This document shows, one piece after another, positions 36,241-48,331 of a stretch of DNA of 64,000 bases. Source of the stretch: Pseudorasbora parva (taxonomy: Eukaryota; Chordata; Actinopteri; Cypriniformes; Gobionidae). The translations under genes were made by a program, and so were the position numbers. The notes under the pieces are model-generated. The model had not been told where the DNA came from, ran no database searches, and was given only the letters and a program-made list of their open reading frames with translations. Positions within the stretch are counted from its first letter, which is position 1. The number at the start of each line of letters is the position of its first letter. The stretch covers positions 5,349,004-5,413,003 of the forward strand of contig NC_090191.1 in the NCBI RefSeq assembly GCF_024679245.1, in the 5' to 3' direction.

Positions 36241-36829
36241 ATACTAGAGTAAGTTAGACGAGCGAGCTCGGGCTGTTGGGTATGTCAAGAACAATGTCGC
36301 TGCAGCGCGCGCTTACTGCCAAGGAAGTTGTAATGGCTGCCTTGTCATGATAGCGCGCGCCCCTTCCACAGCGCGTTGCTGACTAGAGCGCGGCTTACGT
36401 CATAGCACGCGCTCACTGTCAGAGCATAAGGGTGTCGGAAAATGGCTGCCAAGCTAAGCCCTTTTTTTTTTTTTTTTTTTTTTCACTCTATCACTTCCAG
36501 TCCCCTTTATTCAGGCGGCTGGAAGGGTTTTTACACTGTAGACAAAGTGTCCACTACACAGTGTGCACCCCTACATAAGCACTGTTAATTCAGCCTCACA
36601 AAATCACAAATAAATCCCGCCGCGGCCGGATTACACCATATAAAGTCAACTAGCCTTATTGCAGTCAACTAGCCTGTGGTCAAACACGCTTGTCTGCATG
36701 CGCGCTTTCAGTCTAGACTAGAGCATAACGGCATTGTGGAATGGCTCACATACCACCCGCACTTCCTTACATTCTCCCAGTTCCCTTAAGTTAAGTGACT
36801 GGAGATGAAATATTGCAGTCAACTAGCCT

Positions 36830-37147
36830 GTGTTAAACACGCTCGTCTGCACACTATGCTGTGTGCGTTTACCCCTGTGGATTTGCTCACTGGTTTGCAC
36901 CGTGGGTATTCTACGTAGGTTGTGCGCCACTGCACATTGTTTACACTACACACAAAAGAGCTTTCTATGTAGGAAATGTGCCCACTTTACAGTCTGCACT
37001 CCTGCACCCAAGCACTTTTCACAAAGTTCACTCTCGCACACACAATATAAATGTGAGGCGTGCGCCCACTGCAAAGCCTGCACCGCCAAAACTAACACTA
37101 TCCCCACAGTGTTACAAGCAGTGTTACAGCACAAGCAACCCGGCTAA
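36830..37147 (+). pseudogene. DIRS-2 cysteine-rich frame (gag C-terminus?)
   Basis: A 105-codon frame shows repeated knuckle-like motifs: CTLCC, CRKCAHFTVC and CEACAHCKAC. The DNA under it consists of degenerate copies of a TGTGCCCACT..CAGTCTGCAC unit that extend left to about 36540. It may be the nucleic-acid-binding end of the element's gag-like protein. That is inference; I know no exact match. Confidence 0.4.
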
Positions 37148-37439
37148 CAGGCCCCTATTACTAAGCGGCCAGCCCCCGAATCTAATTCAACCCCTGGCTT
37201 TACGAGCCCAGGCCTGGCAGGCCATTCCTGGTATATAATATTGGGTGTTGAACATATAAAACGAGGTTCTCGCTACAGTTTTGCTCGCAGACCCCGCGAT
37301 TCAAGCCGTGGTCGAGCCCTCTGTAAGAAGCAGTGTCAGTCACGTGCTTCTCGCTGAGGCATTGAGACTGTTAAAGGAGAGAGCGGCGAAAACAGTACAC
37401 CCGACGCTAGCGAGTCAGGTTTTTACTGTCGCTAATTCC

Positions 37440-38154
37440 TCATGCCGAAAATGGGTGGCGGTCTCAGGCCCATTTTCCAGGCATCTGAACAAAGCACTTA
37501 TGACACGCTCGTTTCAAGGTGCTGACGGTGAAACAAATCCTCGCGCACATTCGCCCCGGGGATTGGGTTTTCTCAATAGATCTGAAAAACGCATACTTCA
37601 CGTTACGATAACCCCCCCACCCCCACTACAGGCCATTCTTGAGATTCGCCTTCGAGGGGCAGGCTTATCAGTACAGTCATTGTCATAGACTCAAGACTTA
37701 CGGCATAAGAACCGTGCATGGCTAAGCATCTCCTTTTATGGGCAGAGCACAATCTGAGCTCCCTAAGGGCGGCTTACGTGCCAGGTATTCTGAATCAGGG
37801 TCCGGACATGTTATCCAGAGGACCCATGTCCCCAGGGGGATGGTCCCTTTACCCGCAAACAATTCAGCTCGCACAGCACACGCTGCCCAATATTTTTTCT
37901 GCAAACGCAGGGATGCCCTGGCCCATGTTGGCCCAGACTCCCTCTATATGTTCCCTCCGATCGCGATCCAGCTGCAGCCTGTGCTTTTTAATAGCCCCAC
38001 TTTGGAAGAACCGCACATGGTTCTCCATACTGTTTCAGCTGTCAGACACAGCCCCATGCCTATTCTGCCAATGAAAGGGAAGGTCTGGCATCCCAATCCC
38101 GAGCTGTGGGCCCTCCACGTATGGCCCATCAACGGTATCCGGGAACCTCTCTGA
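37440..38154 (+). pseudogene. DIRS-2 reverse transcriptase / RNase H remnants
   Basis: Fragments resembling GPFSRHLNKALMTRSF and HVTITPxxxPxxRF belong to the RT fingers and palm, with a frameshift near 37510-37610. The catalytic YLDD region is lost in a deletion near 37690-37720. From 37718 an RNase H end follows (LRAAYVPGILNQGPDMLSRG, the DIRS consensus being LRAxHVPGxLNxGADxLSRG), then a linker with ELWALHVWPINGI. The enzyme is dead. Confidence 0.75.
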
Positions 38155-38159
38155 CAAGT

Positions 38160-39130
38160 TATGAACACTATTTCGGAAGCTAGAGCCCCTGCTATCTGGC
38201 AGCTCTGCTTTGAAGTGGTCAGTGGTTTTCTAACCAATGTGCTACGCGAAACATCGACGTACACTCATGCGAACTGGCGGAACCGCTCGCTTTCTCCAAG
38301 AGCTAATGGATGCGGGTCGTCCCCCCTCCATACTCGGGGTGTGTGTCTCCGCCATAGCAGCTAGCCACGCTCCGATCGCGGCACATTCACTAGGGAAAAG
38401 TGATCTTATTGTGTGTTTTCTTAAAGGGGCCAGGAGATTCAGCCCGCCTTGCCCCTACCTCGGTCCCTATTTGGGACCTCGCCATGGTTTTGGAGGCCGT
38501 GAAGGGTTCCCCCTCCTAACCACTTCAGAACACGAGCTTGAAGCACATATCACTCAAAACCGTTTTTCTGCTGGCTGTGGCCTCGGTTAACCGAGTGGGT
38601 GGCTTACCTGCACTCTCCGTGAGCCCTTCCTGTCTTGAGTTTGGGTCCAGCAACTTCAAGGTTGTGCTCAAACCGAGGCATGGTTTTATGCTGAAAGTGC
38701 TATCAACCCCTTCAGTATGCAGGTCTTTGCACTGCTTAACCCGCGTCTCAGAGAGAATAAGACGCAAACCTATTCTGCCCAGTCAGAGCATTGAGATTGT
38801 ATCTAGAGCGCTCCGCCCCCTTCAGGCAGTCGGATCAGCTCTTCATTGCTTCGGTGGCCGCACTAAAGTTTGTGCTGTCATGAAACAGTCTCTCACACTG
38901 GATAGTGGATGCAGTCCCACTAGCATATAGGTCCAGGACCTAACCTGTCCTACAGGCATTTAAGCCCACTCCTCTAGAGGCATGGCCTCATCTTGGGCTT
39001 GGTCGTGTGACATTTCTTTGGAAGATATCTGTGCGGCGGCAGGCTGGGCCTCTCCGTCCACTTTTATCAGATTCTACAAGTTGGAGGTTCCAGCTCTACA
39101 AGCAGGGCTTCTCTCCATCTAGGCTCTATC
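38160..39130 (+). pseudogene. DIRS-2 tyrosine recombinase, broken
   Basis: Pieces in three frames match the DIRS recombinase: SEARAP...QELMDAG, AIAASHAPIAAHSLGKSDL, then VASVNRVGGLPALSVSPSCLEFG, which carries the first catalytic arginine region. The C-terminal box (SSRGMASSWAW, then CAAAGW and a tyrosine in FYKLEVPALQ) lies at about 38965-39115 in another frame. Frameshifts and stops near 38930-39010 kill it. This enzyme would integrate the circular DNA without duplicating the target. Confidence 0.75.
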
Positions 39131-39815
39131 TTGACCCTGGCAAACAGATTGCCTTACATTTTGGCCTGTACACATTAGTCCTTAAGCACTATTCATTCAT
39201 CATAAGATCCGACTATGTCCGATCAGCTGTTCAAACGAACCGACTCTTCCGGTTCTTCATTCCCCTTATAAGCCGCCTCTGTCGGTGTCTCGGGGGTTTA
39301 TAACATGTGCTTTGGGTATACTGGGTCAGTCAGCACACACGGCGCTTTACATTGTGTTCCCATACGTAATACGAGGAACCTCTCTCGAAAGGGAACGTAC
39401 TCGGTTACTTTCGTAACCTCGGTTCCCTGAGAGAGAGGAACGAGTATTACGTTCCGTGCCGTGTTTATGCTTCTCAGGTATCGCTTCAGTCGATCTTAAA
39501 ACCTGACACCTATGGCGAATTAGGGTCTTATATAGCCTCCTGTATGCAAATATAAGCACCTTTTTCGGCGGGCTTCTGGAACGCCCCCCATTGGTTCGTT
39601 CCTCTCAGCCGCCTCACCATAGGTTCCTGCAGTTGCCGCAGCCCGGCCAATCAGAGCGCTCCTCGCGCTGGGCTATGGCCGTGCAGCTCACTGCGCTTTA
39701 CATAGATACCTTTATTAAAAGTTTTGCTTCACATTCTCGAGAAAAGGAGTTTTTCCCATACGTAATACTCGTTCCTCTCTCTCAGGGAACCGAGGTTACG
39801 AAAGTAACCGAGTAC

Positions 39816-41850
39816 GTTTTAAGCGTATAAATCAATGTAAACTGTTCAGGCAATGCTATCGTTTTAGCAAGAACCGTCAAATTACTGTTTGAGTATTAAA
39901 TTTAACATTATAATGCGTTATCTAACATTAATGGACTTTATTTTGTGTGAGTAAAGCCCAATCCATACCTGAGTAACATAAATGATGCGTCTCATTTCTC
40001 TATATATCGTGAATCAGTTTATCATAAACATGAATTCGGTCACTGGTGAGTAGAGCTGAGAGAAACTGAGCTTTTGAAACTCAATACAGGGGTTTTCCTG
40101 GCTCAAAGTGTTTGTTTAAGTATAGAAAAGGGTTTAAATGTATCATTCATATATTTCCACATCACTGTAGAATATCTACGTCTGTGTTTATTGAACTAAT
40201 GGTCACTCTTATTCGTTAATCACAATCCAGATTCCAGTAAGAGCACACTAATTTATTATAGAAAATACAATAAAGGAGTATAATCATAAGCTGGGCTGGT
40301 CCTGTTATACTGTGACTTTTCTTTCTCTGATTTATATGTCATATATTTATAATAAATGGCTTAAATTACATATTTAGGTTCTCTTTATCACTTAAACAGA
40401 TATATAGTAGACATTAAAAATAAAATGTTGTATTTATTGATGCATTCAATCGTATCATGTCCTCGTGCAAAGTAATCAACTTCCACAAGAGCTATAAACC
40501 ATGAAATGATAATAATTTCTAAATATTTGTAGATTGTTATAGAATAGGCTAAACTTCCTCAAATCATGCATATAAATAATGTGAAACTATAGTTTTTTTT
40601 TTATACAATTTTCTTCATTACAGTGTCCCTGAGGTCATCTTCCCTGTTAGTAAGTATTTTCTCAACCTTCCAAAAAAGACCACTGTAAACAGAAATAACC
40701 TTCAACTCTCACTCCTGCCTGTTTTTTTAGTTTGTGAAATGTTATCCTGCTTGTCCCACTCTTATGGTACGTTCACACCAGATGCGAATGAAGCGATAAG
40801 CGTGAGTGATTTACATGTTAAGTCAATGCAAAGACGCGAATAGACATTCTGCGGCACGAATGACGCGAATTGAGCAAAATGAATTTGAACTTTGGCGGAT
40901 ATTTGCACTGCGTTAACCAATCAGGAGCCTGCTTCCTGCTGTCACGTGGTGAAGTGATGGAAGGCAAACCTTGAGGCCAGAGTAATGTAAAAATACTAAA
41001 AAAAAAACAGTTATTGTGTCACAAAATGAGTTTTTCAGGTGAGAATGTAGTTTAATGCTGTTAACCCTGTTATGCTGTGTTATGAAGAATGTTTGTCTGG
41101 TCGACGGTCGTAATAATGTAAAAACATATCTGAAATGGTTATTAAAGTTCTGTTTATCTGTAGAAGGTTAGCTACATAAATGTTGATCACTTTGAAGGCC
41201 ACAGCTAACTGAAAATGTTCCACCCAGTTAGTTTCCAGGTCTATCAACCTAACAGGGTGGAAATTCAAAGAGAATTTAGTGTATTAAAACTGTTATATAG
41301 GTGCAGTTCCACACATTACTGACTGCAAACCATGCAGGACAATGATAGAAAGCTCATCCACTCTGTCATTTTTAAATAATAATTTGACATCAACAGTTGT
41401 TTTGCGTATTTATATCTTCTTTTGGGAGGTGAAGAGCATTAACAGCATACGGTATATGTTACAGTTAGTGTGTGTGTCTGATGCCAATTCATAGTCCTTG
41501 TAATGTGTGATCTAACAGACACCCAGTGTCTGTAAATATGTACTAGCGAGTACAACATTGTTTAGAAACTGCAATAAACTCCAGCAAGTGATTTTATGCC
41601 AATTCACAGCACCTTTATCAACAGATCAAGTATTATACTGCAAAATATCAAATTGGAGAGTTTTACTGCACTGATACGTAATCATAGACTGTTATATAAG
41701 AGGTTGGTAAGGAATGTGATGCGCTGTTTTAAATGATTGATATCTGAAGAGTTTCTGTCAACTTTAATTTAACAATCTATATTTGTCTGTCCCTCACATT
41801 AAGCTATGGGATGCTTTAGATGACTTTGTAGCAGCAAAGACTTTGGAGCG
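39816..41850. other. ZNF-C intron 1, partly conserved with ZNF-A and ZNF-B
   Basis: The part 39940-40090 matches, in opposite direction, intron sequence of ZNF-A (14660-14860) and ZNF-B (24530-24730). From 40771 a GGTACGTTCACACCAGATGCG stretch resembles the tip of a common fish DNA transposon, but its partner end was not found. No gene seen. Confidence 0.5.
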
Positions 41851-41943
41851 CCTTTACACAGAGCGCCCCAACCCGTGTTGGCCTTTACACAGAGCGCCCC
41901 AACCCGTGTTGGCCTTTACACAGAGCGCCCCAACCCGTGACCA
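41851..41943. repeat. 31-bp tandem repeat, three copies
   Basis: Three consecutive copies of a unit starting CCTTTACACAGAGCGCCCC, at 41851, 41882 and 41913. It lies at the 3' edge of DIRS-3. Confidence 0.9.
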
Positions 41944-42098
41944 TGGGGCCAGGGCTTTGACACAGCCACGAGCCACTTTGATCCAAAGCTGGCCTGAATG
42001 CCACGCTTGGGGAGGAACCCGTGATTTTAGCCAGTACTGCAGGGGGCGCATGTGCATCATGCCCAGCGGAAGTACTGGAGAAGTTAATGCCATTAGGC

Positions 42099-42575
42099 CT
42101 AGCATTCTCTGAAAAAATTGTAACTGGTCTGTTGGTGCTTTTTCTGTACGAACATGCAAGCTGCTGTGTAGTCAGAGCGCATTCGTTCAATAGCCAAAAT
42201 TGTTCCCAGGAGGTAGATTCTCTGCCTGGGAAGCAATGAGCTCTTGGCTGTATTTACTCTGAGACCCAGGCATTCTAGCCGGCTGAGTAGCACTGATTTT
42301 ATTTCTTCCTCTAACTGGGCCAGTATGAGCATCATCAAGGTAGTTCAGAATGCGCATTACCGCTTGTCTAAAGGGGGCGAGAGCTGCATCCATACACTTA
42401 GTGAAAGAGCGGAAGGCCAAATGGTAGAACTGTGTACTGATAAACCTTCCCGTCGAACACGAATCTCAAAAATAGTCTGTGATGTGGAATAATTTTGATA
42501 TGAAAGTAAGCATCTATCAGCTCCACTGAGAAAAAACAGTCCATTGGGCGGATTTGTGCGAGGATCTGTTTTTAA
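42099..42575 (-). pseudogene. DIRS-3 RT palm fragment
   Basis: Minus-strand pieces read FFSVELIDAYF, then AFRSFTKCMDAALAPFRQ, VMRILNYLDD (palm motif with two aspartates) and SRLECLGLRVNTAKSSLLP, all in the order of a DIRS reverse transcriptase. Frameshifts separate them. The part upstream of the insertion is at 46136-46431. Confidence 0.75.
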
Positions 42576-42635
42576 CCCTTAGGCGCCAGAGGTTTTTTCC
42601 TAAAACATTCGATTTTGACATCTTAATTTCAAAAG

Positions 42636-43992
42636 CAGTGGTGGAGGAAGTACTGATTCTCAGTACTTAAGTAAAAGTTCCAAGTAACCAGAAATATATT
42701 TACTTTAGTAAAAGTAGAAGTACTACAACGACAACCCTACTTAAGTAAAAAGTAAAAAGTACCTGATTTTAAATGTACTTTAAGTATTAAAAGTAAAAGT
42801 ACTTGCATAAAAATGTATTCTCTTAATGTCTAATTCTAATAATTAAAAAGTAGAAAACAGTATGAGCGGTGGCATTTTAATTGAGTTAGTTTTGGGTTAA
42901 TGTAATTGTTCTTACCATCTGTTGCCTAGTTTACATTCGGACTTACAATTCTGGTTATCTGCAATGTCATTTTTCTGAAGCAACATTCTCATCAGCTTTG
43001 ATGTATTTAAATCTTCATATTTATGATATTTTTACCTTTTATAAAGGACATTTTCCCCAAATCTTATTAAATATAGGCTTTGCTTTAGCTTTCCCTTTAT
43101 ATTCTTAAATTTGATTAATAAATTAAATTAGAATAAGATACAATAGGGTTGTTACCAATCAAATTAAATAATTAACACTGAAAAATTACAACTGCACTAA
43201 ATAATGCTATGAGATTGTTTTAACTAAAAAGTTAACTAAACCACCAGTAGATGGCGGCAGGTGAATCCTTATGAGAGAGTCATTGAGTCGATTCGTTCAA
43301 ACGGCTGATTCGTTCATAAATGAGGCAGTCGTTTATGAATAGGGCATTGAATCTTTGATTCAGTAACGCACTGTTGCTGTGCAATACGTTATGGTTCGGA
43401 TGTGGAAATCTGATCTTGGAAATATTTTTGTTGCTGAAATAGAACAAAAGCAATAAAGCAATCAGTAAAATGTAAGTGACTTGATGTTAATTCATTGTTT
43501 ATGGAACTGTCAAATGAAATCAGTGTCAAATTTTCTGTCGTGATGGTATTCAGGAAAACTACACTCATTGGTCGTGTAATGTGGTGTTTTTTTAACTGTT
43601 ATAAAATATAAAAACTAAACATTTTGAATTTTTAATGCAGTTACTAAGTTTCTTTGTGTGAGCGGGGCTGATTTGTTTCCACTTCTCCTCGAGAGGCTGC
43701 GCAAGCCTCAACAGCGCAACCGTCAATTCATTAGCCTATAACGTACATTATACTATGAAATCCGGGCAAGCCTTAATCTCGAGCCCTGAAACTGATCAGA
43801 AAATGTAACGAAAATGTAACGAAACGTTGTAGAAATGTAGTGGAGTAGAAAGTATAATAATTGCTGCAAAATGTAACGAAGTAAAAGTTAAAAGTATGCA
43901 CTATTTATTCTACTTAAATAAAGTACAGATACGTGAAAAATATACTTAAGTAAAGTAACGAAGTATTTGTACTTCGTTACATTCCACCACTG
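42636..43992. mobile_element. Non-autonomous hAT, 1357 bp
   Basis: The tips are CAGTGGTGGA and inverted TCCACCACTG (right end ATTCCACCACTG). The 8-bp duplication TTCAAAAG is at 42628-42635 and 43993-44000. GTAAAAGTACTT-type repeats are dense at both ends. Confidence 0.9.
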
Positions 43993-44401
43993 TTCAAAAG
44001 GCTATATCTTAAAAGTGATAAAAGATAGACACTTTCTGTAAACTAGAGTAATATTAAGGATGACCCAAAAGTTTATGTAGGGATTACATTTTCCCATCTA
44101 ATTTGCATATTATGACGGTATATAGTGGTGGCAATCTTGGATTATAGAATTTTAATGAAAAGCCACGTTTAAATGATAAAATGCAGCACTTCTTTCCCCC
44201 CAAAATGTCCCTTACCTTCTATATGCTATATTGCACGATACTGAATGTTCAGGTAAATAGTAAACAAACTGTAAATCATTACTAATAAATGGCAGAAGCA
44301 AAACGAATGCATGTAGCGGTTTGCCTTTTGCTGTAGAGATTTTCCATTTACTACATACAGTAGGCACTCTGATTCCATATATGGGGCACATATATATTAT
44401 A

Positions 44402-45836
44402 CATTGAGGAAAATAAGTATTTGAACACTCAGCTATTTTGCAAGTTCTCCCACTTAGAAATCATGGAGGGGTCTGAAATTGTCGTAGTTAATGTATGATT
44501 TTTTAACTATTTATTTGTATGTGAGAAAATCAATGTTAATATTTGGTACAGTAGCCTTTGTTTGCAATTACAGAGGTCAAACGTTTCCTGTAGTTTTTCA
44601 CCAAGTTTGCAAACACTGCAGGAGAATTTTGGCCCACTCCTCCACACAGATCTTCTCTAGATTAGTCAGGTTTCTGGCCTGTCGCTGAGAATCACAGAGT
44701 TTGAGCTCCCTCCAAAGATTCTCTATTGGGTTTAGGTCTGGAGACTGGCTAGGCCACACCAGTACCATGATATGCTTCTTACAGAGCCTCTCCTTGGTTA
44801 TCCTGGCTGTGTGCTTCAGGTCATTGTCATGTTGGAAGACCCAGCCTTGACCCATCTTCAATGCTCTAACTGAGGGAAGGAGGTTGTTTCCCACAATCTT
44901 GCAATGCATGGCCCCGGTCATCCTCTCCTTAATACATTGCAGTCACCCTGTCCCATGTGCAGAAAAACACCCCCAAAGCATGATGCTTACCCCCATGCTA
45001 CACAGTAGGGATGGTGTTCTTGGGATGGTACTCATCATTCTTCTTCCTACAAACACATTTAGTGGAATTAGGACCAAAAAGTTCTATTTTGGTCTCATCT
45101 GACCACATGAATTTCTCAAATGACTCCTGTGGATCATCCAAAAGGTCATTGGCAAAATTAAGATGGACCTGGACATGTGCTGGTTTAAGCAGGTTAACCT
45201 TCTGTGCCATGCATGATTTCAAACCATGACGTCTTAGCATATTACCAACAGTAACCTTGGAAACGGTGGTCCCAGCTCTTTTCAGGTCATTGACCAGCAC
45301 CTTCCGTGTAGTTCTGGGCTGATTTCTCACCTTACTTAGGATCATTGAGACCCCACGAGGTAAGATCTTGCATAGAGCCCCAGTCTGAGGGAGATTGACA
45401 GTCATGTTTAGCTTCTTCCATTTTCTAATGATTGCTCCAACAGTGGACCTTTTTTCATCAAGCTGCTTGGCAATTTCCCCGTATTCCTTTCCAGTCTTGT
45501 GGAAGTGTACAATTTTGTCTTTAGTGTCTTTGGACAGCTCTTTAGTCTTGGCCATGTTAGTAGTTGGATTCTTACTAATAGTATGGGGTGGACAGGTGTC
45601 TTTATGCAGCTAACAACCTCAAACAGGTGCATCTAATTTAGGATAATAAATGGAGTGGAGGTGGACATTTTAAAGGCAGACTAACAGGTCTTTGAGGGTC
45701 AGAATTCTAGCTGATAGACAGGTGTTCAAATACTTATTTGCAGCTGTTTCATACAAATAAATAGTAAAAAAAAAAATCATATTGTGATTTCTGAATTTTT
45801 TTATTAGATTATGTCTCTCACAGTTATGCCATTAGA
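44402..45836 (-). mobile_element. Tc1 element (Passport-like), one end truncated
   Basis: It begins CATTGAGGAAAATAAGTATT after TA (44400-44401) and contains a broken transposase on the minus strand. The far end stops at ...TCTCTCACAG (45836); about 120 bp with the second inverted repeat are missing. Confidence 0.8.
44598..45555 (-). pseudogene. Tc1 transposase, broken by a stop and frameshift
   Basis: A DD34E transposase that would cut and paste the element at TA sites. The N-terminal frame (45555-44998, 185 codons) starts [14 protein letters not shown] and has the paired helix-turn-helix region and the first catalytic aspartate ([11 protein letters not shown]). It ends at a TAG where the family has a lysine codon (after NTIPTV). 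The C-terminal frame (44921-44598) holds the second aspartate ([11 protein letters not shown]) and the glutamate ([11 protein letters not shown]). The stop and a shift around 44925-44998 separate them. All three catalytic residues survive, but the gene is dead. Confidence 0.85.
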
Positions 45837-46135
45837 AAATAATAATAGTAATAAGTACTCTAATGCAAATACTCGCTGACGTTGACAATGCTCTTATAAA
45901 ACGGCTCACTCGCACACCAGCTCTGCTTTTGTTCGCACTGATTCAATGCACTCTTACTCTTGCTTATAGATTTTGTATAGAATCATGATGTTTTTTTGAG
46001 TAGGGATGAAGTATGACATGTCTGCCATCTAGTGGTGGGGAGTTCAAATTAAATTTGACACCCTATTTGACAAAATCGGCCGTTTTATTCAGTGCCACAT
46101 CTTGTAGAGTATACTCGACCGTGGCGCCTAGAGGG

Positions 46136-47640
46136 TAAATGTCAGCATTCTGAAAGTGTGTTTGATAAGAGCCTTGTTTAGATGTATGAGGTCTAAGATG
46201 GGCCTGAGGCTGCTATCTTTTTTGAGGACGAGGAAATGGTGGCTGTAAAACCCTGACTCCCTCTGGGCGTGAGGCACCACCTCTAGCTTTTTTCATTAGT
46301 AGGCTTTCCACTTTGGTTTTGAGGACATGTGTCACGTTGCTCTCCACAGAAGTGAGCATCATACCTGCGAAACAGGTGGTTTGCGAATGAATTGGAGCGA
46401 GTAACCTCGATGAATTGGTTTTATAACCCACTGTGACACTGGGGATGGCTTTACAAACCTCTGCCCAGACGCACAGGGCTTTATAGTGTCGGAAGGAGGC
46501 GCGCTGTGCAGGGTGCTGACTGCCATGTAGGAGGCAGACTGGCCTGGATTGGAATCAACCCTCTCTTCCTGATCAGCCTGTCAACGCTGCTTTCTGTGTT
46601 CAGAGTCCAGCACTTTTGCCTTGGTGCTTTGATTGGTGGTGGCGCTGACGTTGGTCGTGCGGTGGGTGGGCCCAGGCGCCTGCGCTGTTGCTGGCTCGTG
46701 TCGGTAAAAAATGGCACCGCTTGGGATGCTTTTTTGTGTGGTGAAATGCTCTGCAAAGCCATCCACCGCTGGGCCGTACAGGGGTAGTTGGAGCGTTGAG
46801 GAAAACGGTTTTATTGCCCTTCTTTATCTCCATCAGGTTAAGCCATAGGTGGTGTTCCAGAATGATCAGGCTGGCCATCGATCTGCCTATGGCTTGGGTG
46901 GTGGCTTTCTTGGCGTGAAGGGCCAGGTCTGTGGCGCTCCGGAGATCGGAAAGCCTCCTGATCTTGACCAGACTCACGCATCTCACAGAGAAATTTGGCC
47001 TGAAATTCTTGCAGAACCACCATCGAGTGGAGCGCGGAGCCTGCTTGTCCAGCGGAAGCATACGCCTGATTCGCCAAGGCTGACGTAGTACGACAGGGCT
47101 TTGAGGGATGGGAGATGTTGTGCTTCCAGCCGATCACAGAGCGCGGCAGAGTTGAGCCGCAACCATTTCCTCGAGTAGAGGAAGCTTCTCGTGGCCCTTT
47201 CCGATGCTGCCGTCAATGGTCGAGAGCGTGTGCGCCGTGGACGGGCAGAGTGAAGTACCTGCCATGACTTCACCAGCTCTGCGTGCACCTCAGGGAAGAA
47301 CGGAGCGGCTCTCTGTCAAGGGGCCTGTTGGAGCCCCAGTTGATACCACTCATCAAGGCGGCTGTGCGCAGGCTCAATCCAGGCTCAGGTCACCCCAGCT
47401 TTAGTGAGGACACAGCGTAGTTTGGGTTTCGCACCAGCCTTTGAGTTGTGATGTTGAGGGGATGGGGTTGTCAACGGTGCCCTCTGGTTTCCCAGTTTTT
47501 TTACACAGAGGTTTGGCCTGAAAAGGAAATGGGAGAGCGTGAGGGACTGGGTCGGGCTCTGCGAAGAGTGCCATCCGTGAATGGAGGGAGGAGATGGCCA
47601 TACCGATGCAGTGAGAGCAGCCGAAACCAGCAATGGCAGT
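46136..47640 (-). pseudogene. DIRS-3 gag-like region and RT N-terminus
   Basis: Minus-strand frames show PSKPCRTTSALANQAYASAGQAGSALHSM and HAKKATTQAIGRSMASL, which match the DIRS-1 gag at 5331-5831, and then an RT start near 46210-46431. Several frameshifts are present. The upstream N-terminal section near 47385-47633 is poorly preserved. Confidence 0.65.
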
Positions 47641-48331
47641 ATCTGCGTGGTGCGCTCAGATTGTGCTGTTCTGCCGTTGGCTCATGCGGTTCCCACTGGC
47701 CAGCCAATAGCATGTGAGACGTCTGACACTGTTTTGACTGGGCAGTAGTGATTTTACAAATTACTTCAGTATATTTGAAAATAGGAGAATTCCCAGTGCG
47801 TCTTTGACGCAGTACAACTGACTATTCAAAAGGGAACCCTGTAACAGTCAACTGAATCAATCGCAACACAGAATGATTCACTGAGTCGAATCACTCGAAT
47901 CACTTCCAACACTGACTCCTGCTGGTCAAAAAGTGTAAATGCAATGAGAACAATCAAATGTTTATAAATTCTGCAAACCAACTGTTCATTTTTTCATGGA
48001 AATTTAGTTTATTTAATCTACAAATCATAAATGTAATGCATAAGTGTCTAAATACAAAACATACAATATAATGTGCTCTTTTAATAATTTGTAGTATGTA
48101 GAGTGTTTTTATAAGCTTTATGAGTTTTTTTTTCCTTTACAAGTTACTGAACTACTAGCTAGCTGAGTGAGACACTCAGAGATTGTTTTAAGTGTTTTTA
48201 GTCTAATCAAATGATTTAAGTCCATCAACTCTGACTCTTACCAGTGACTGAACTACTGAACTAAAGCTGATTGACACAATCAGATATTTAGTGTTGAGTG
48301 TTTTTCTATTAATTATTCTCATCTTAAACAG

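Larger units (their letters stand above)
34288..39815 (+). mobile_element. DIRS-2 retrotransposon with inverted terminal repeats
   Basis: The left terminal repeat (34288 to about 34575) is an almost identical inverted copy of about 39505-39787; the right one extends further, to 39815. A segment at about 39362-39440 is complementary to both tips (internal complementary region), the hallmark of DIRS elements. GTT stands at both borders (34285-34287 and 39816-39818), while the uninterrupted intron of ZNF-A has one GTT at this place. The order is: promoter with TATATAA (34543-34549), minisatellite, Cys-rich frame, broken RT, RNase H, tyrosine recombinase. RT is partly deleted and frames are broken, so the copy is not autonomous. 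Confidence 0.85.
42576..46135. mobile_element. piggyBac-like TTAA element carrying a hAT and a Tc1
   Basis: The left end CCCTTAGGCGCCAGAGG follows TTAA (42572-42575). The right end, inverted CCCTCTAGGCGCCACGG, is followed by TAAA, a one-base change from TTAA. Without it, the DIRS-3 RT reads through. No piggyBac transposase is present. Superfamily by tip and target only. Confidence 0.6.
41850..47740 (-). mobile_element. DIRS-3 fragment, split by a piggyBac-like element
   Basis: On the minus strand, gag-like sequence (about 47640-46500) is followed by the RT start (46431-46136), then, after the inserted element, by RT palm (42575-42190) and a post-RT tract resembling LGLMALTSPVLPLGMMHMRPLQ. 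Terminal repeats were not found, so both edges are approximate. The RT reads across the insertion: ...LNKALIKHTFRMLT before it and KQILAQIRPMDCFF after it. Confidence 0.7.
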
